In this document: piece by piece, positions 62,514 through 64,000 of the stretch
How positions within the stretch are numbered: the stretch's first letter is position 1
How the letters are laid out: each line of letters begins with the position of its first letter
NCBI RefSeq assembly: GCF_029689925.1
Contig: NZ_CP121445.1
Span: 430,001-494,000, forward strand
DNA from: Anaerocolumna sp. AGMB13025
GTDB lineage: Bacteria; Bacillota; Clostridia; Lachnospirales; Lachnospiraceae
Reading direction: 5' to 3'
Length of the DNA: 64,000 nt
The notes under the pieces: model-generated
Database searches by the model: none
The model's input: only the letters and a program-made list of their open reading frames with translations
Told to the model about the DNA's origin: nothing
Position numbers and translations under genes: made by a program

Positions 62514-63062
62514 ATGGGAAAATTAATAATAGAAGATATATGGTCAGCAGCAGAAGAGTATATGCCATTAGCAGTTGTTACTGGAATTATTATATTAAGT
62601 TTATCATGTATTTTATATATTGTATACAATATAGTAATTCACAAAGAAGAAGTTATGGGGATTCGTCCGGGAAAAGTAATCCTGCTATACACTCTTTATG
62701 TTTATATTTTCATGATAATTTCCATCACTTTATTATCCAGGGAACCAGGTTCTAGGATACGTGTAAATTTAAGGTTATTCTCTACCATTACCAATGATAT
62801 TTATGGTAATAGTTATGTGGTAGAAAATATTATGTTATTTCTTCCGTTAGGATTTATACTGCCTTTACTTAATAATAAGTTTAATACCTGTAGGGCATGT
62901 TTGATTATTGGTTTTTTATGTAGCTTTTTTATTGAAGGTATACAATATCTCACACAGAGGGGCTATTTTCAGACGGACGACATAATAATGAATGTAGTAG
63001 GAACCGGGCTGGGTTTTATTTTGTTAAAAATTATTTTGCAAATAAAGAATCTATTTGATTGA
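62514..63062 (+). CDS. VanZ-like family membrane protein
   Basis: 182 residues with four to five membrane helices and the VanZ signature region NIMLFLPLGFILPLL ... FLCSFFIEGIQYLTQRGYFQTDDIIMNVVGTGLGF. VanZ-type proteins are linked to teicoplanin resistance and appear often in polysaccharide loci, where the role is unknown. AAGGAAG precedes the ATG. It is the last gene before a 248-bp gap and a new promoter. Confidence 0.87.
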   Translation: MGKLIIEDIWSAAEEYMPLAVVTGIIILSLSCILYIVYNIVIHKEEVMGIRPGKVILLYTLYVYIFMIISITLLSREPGSRIRVNLRLFSTITNDIYGNSYVVENIMLFLPLGFILPLLNNKFNTCRACLIIGFLCSFFIEGIQYLTQRGYFQTDDIIMNVVGTGLGFILLKIILQIKNLFD

Positions 63063-63184
63063 CATCTTTAGGCTTGATTAGTTAAAAAAAGTTATATTGC
63101 AACAGATTATTGAAAAAAACAAAAATAATGGTTTAAATTAAGATTTGCTGTAAATCAATAATTACATATATTACCAAATTATGA

Positions 63185-63213
63185 TTGTAATTGAAGTTTG
63201 GGTATTATATAAT
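63185..63213 (+). promoter_or_regulatory. Candidate promoter of the Wzz-type gene
   Basis: TTGTAA (63185-63190), 17 bp, TATAAT (63208-63213), about 100 bp before the start codon, in a very AT-rich 248-bp gap with no gene. Confidence 0.6.
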
Positions 63214-63310
63214 TTTCTTGCTATATAAAATCAATAACTTTAAAATATACAAAATTAAAAAAATAACATGTATTGAATAATACAAAAAATACTTAGTAAG
63301 GAGAAAAATA

Positions 63311-64000
63311 ATGGAAACAAAAAATGAAGATATGATAGAAATGGATTTTAAAGATATTTTAAGTAGTCTGGTCCGTAAGATGTGGTTAATAGTAGTAGTG
63401 GGGTTGGTCTTCTCTGCTCTTTTAGGTTTTTTTAATCTGTATTTCACAACGCCGCTATATACTTCAACCTCCAAAATATATGTAATCAACCGTCAGGATG
63501 AATCCAAAATCACCTACTCCGACTTACAAACTGGAACTCAGATCACCCAGGATTATATGATATTAGTAACCAGCCGTCCGGTTTTAGAAGCAGTAATAAA
63601 AACCTCAGGTGTAAACATTACGCCGGAGGAACTATCAGGAAAGATCTCCATAATCAACCCCGAAGGCACAAGAATCCTGGAAATCAGCGTAACCGATTCT
63701 GACGCCGCCAGAGCCAAGAAACTGGTGGATGCCGTAGCGGATATCTCAGCCGAACAACTGGTAAACATAATGGAAATAGAAAAAGTAAATGTAGTGGAAT
63801 ATGGTATTGTACCAGGTTCCCCCACCGGACAGAACATTACCCGCAGTTTTATGGTAGGCGGATTATTAGGTGCAGTCATAACTGCTGTTATTATAATCGT
63901 AATACATATGTTAAATGATAATCTTAAAACGGCAGATGATATAGAGCATTATCTCGGAATTACCACACTGGGGATGATACCCATGGAGGAAGCCTTAAAC
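63311..64000 (+). CDS. Wzz/CpsC-type chain-length determinant protein (cut by window end)
   Basis: 230 codons visible, open at base 64000. A cytosolic start (MDFKDILSSLVRKMW) leads into a first membrane helix (LIVVVGLVFSALLGFF), an extracytoplasmic Wzz domain (TTPLYTSTSKIYVINRQ ... ILVTSRPVLEAVI) and a second helix (VGGLLGAVITAVIIIVIHML) with the downstream cytosolic DNLKTADDIEHYLGITTLGMIP, which in this family leads to the kinase or contacts it. It is the likely membrane activator for the CpsD kinase at 50748. Good site AAGGAGAAAAATA before ATG 63311. Confidence 0.93.
   Translation, partial: METKNEDMIEMDFKDILSSLVRKMWLIVVVGLVFSALLGFFNLYFTTPLYTSTSKIYVINRQDESKITYSDLQTGTQITQDYMILVTSRPVLEAVIKTSGVNITPEELSGKISIINPEGTRILEISVTDSDAARAKKLVDAVADISAEQLVNIMEIEKVNVVEYGIVPGSPTGQNITRSFMVGGLLGAVITAVIIIVIHMLNDNLKTADDIEHYLGITTLGMIPMEEALN

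Noticed and set aside
1..64000. CRISPR arrays, tRNA/rRNA genes, prophage or IS transposases
   Set aside because: No regularly spaced repeats, no cloverleaf or rRNA-like stretches, and no integrase or transposase frames were recognised anywhere in the window.

Overview
The window reads as chromosomal DNA of a low-GC, anaerobic Gram-positive bacterium, most likely a Lachnospiraceae-type Clostridium. The grounds are the AT-rich code, strong AGGAGG ribosome sites, near-consensus sigma-A promoters, lipoprotein-type binding proteins, a strictly anaerobic enzyme set (nitrogenase-like proteins, radical SAM proteins, ferredoxin-type sulfite reductase) and a Firmicutes-type capsule locus with CpsB/CpsD proteins. 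I see no rRNA, tRNA, CRISPR array, phage or transposase gene.

Layout. 0-9.8 kb: housekeeping genes (secA 3' end, prfB with its programmed frameshift, cheW) and an aspartate-family amino acid block (ACT-domain protein, hom, an ApgM-family phosphotransferase that probably stands in for homoserine kinase, lysC), then a metallo-beta-lactamase-fold hydrolase and a formate/nitrite-family channel. 9.8-15.3 kb: a divergent sulfur-assimilation region. On the minus strand a JAMM peptidase is coupled to a sensor kinase and an AraC-type response regulator. On the plus strand are a small sulfite reductase, TusA, a lone receiver domain, an E1-like activating enzyme and a ThiS-like carrier ending in GGGC. 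Together these look like a protein-thiocarboxylate pathway of the HcyS/HcyF/HcyD or CysO/Mec type.

15.3-32.4 kb: the most unusual region. It holds MTA/SAH nucleosidase, a complete nitrogenase-like H-D-K set, SAM synthetase, two complete SsuABC/NrtABC-type importers and three paralogous radical SAM proteins with a non-canonical CX8CX2C motif. Four copies of one short leader element (mini-hairpin plus intrinsic terminator) precede three of its transcription units, and two of the promoters share a block of about 35 bp upstream of the -35 box, so the units look like one regulon. Between them the K-like and D-like proteins keep only four of the six P-cluster cysteines (3+1), and the D-like protein has no FeMoco cysteine. 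This points to a DPOR-like 4Fe-4S reductase acting on an imported organic molecule of unknown identity.

32.5-47.6 kb: a GNAT acetyltransferase, a ChvE/XylFGH-type sugar importer, a 330-bp foldback sequence, a sugar-sensing cassette (anchored binding protein, YesM-type kinase, YesN-type regulator, second binding lipoprotein), an unknown gene and tex. 47.6-64 kb: an exopolysaccharide/capsule locus (priming transferase, two CpsB phosphatases, CpsD kinase, LCP ligase, UDP-glucuronate 4-epimerase, Alg14/Alg13-type pair, TupA-like protein, three further glycosyltransferases, polymerase, flippase, VanZ-like protein, and a Wzz-type protein cut by the window end). The glycosyltransferase part is visibly more AT-rich than its flanks, as is usual for exchangeable polysaccharide cassettes.
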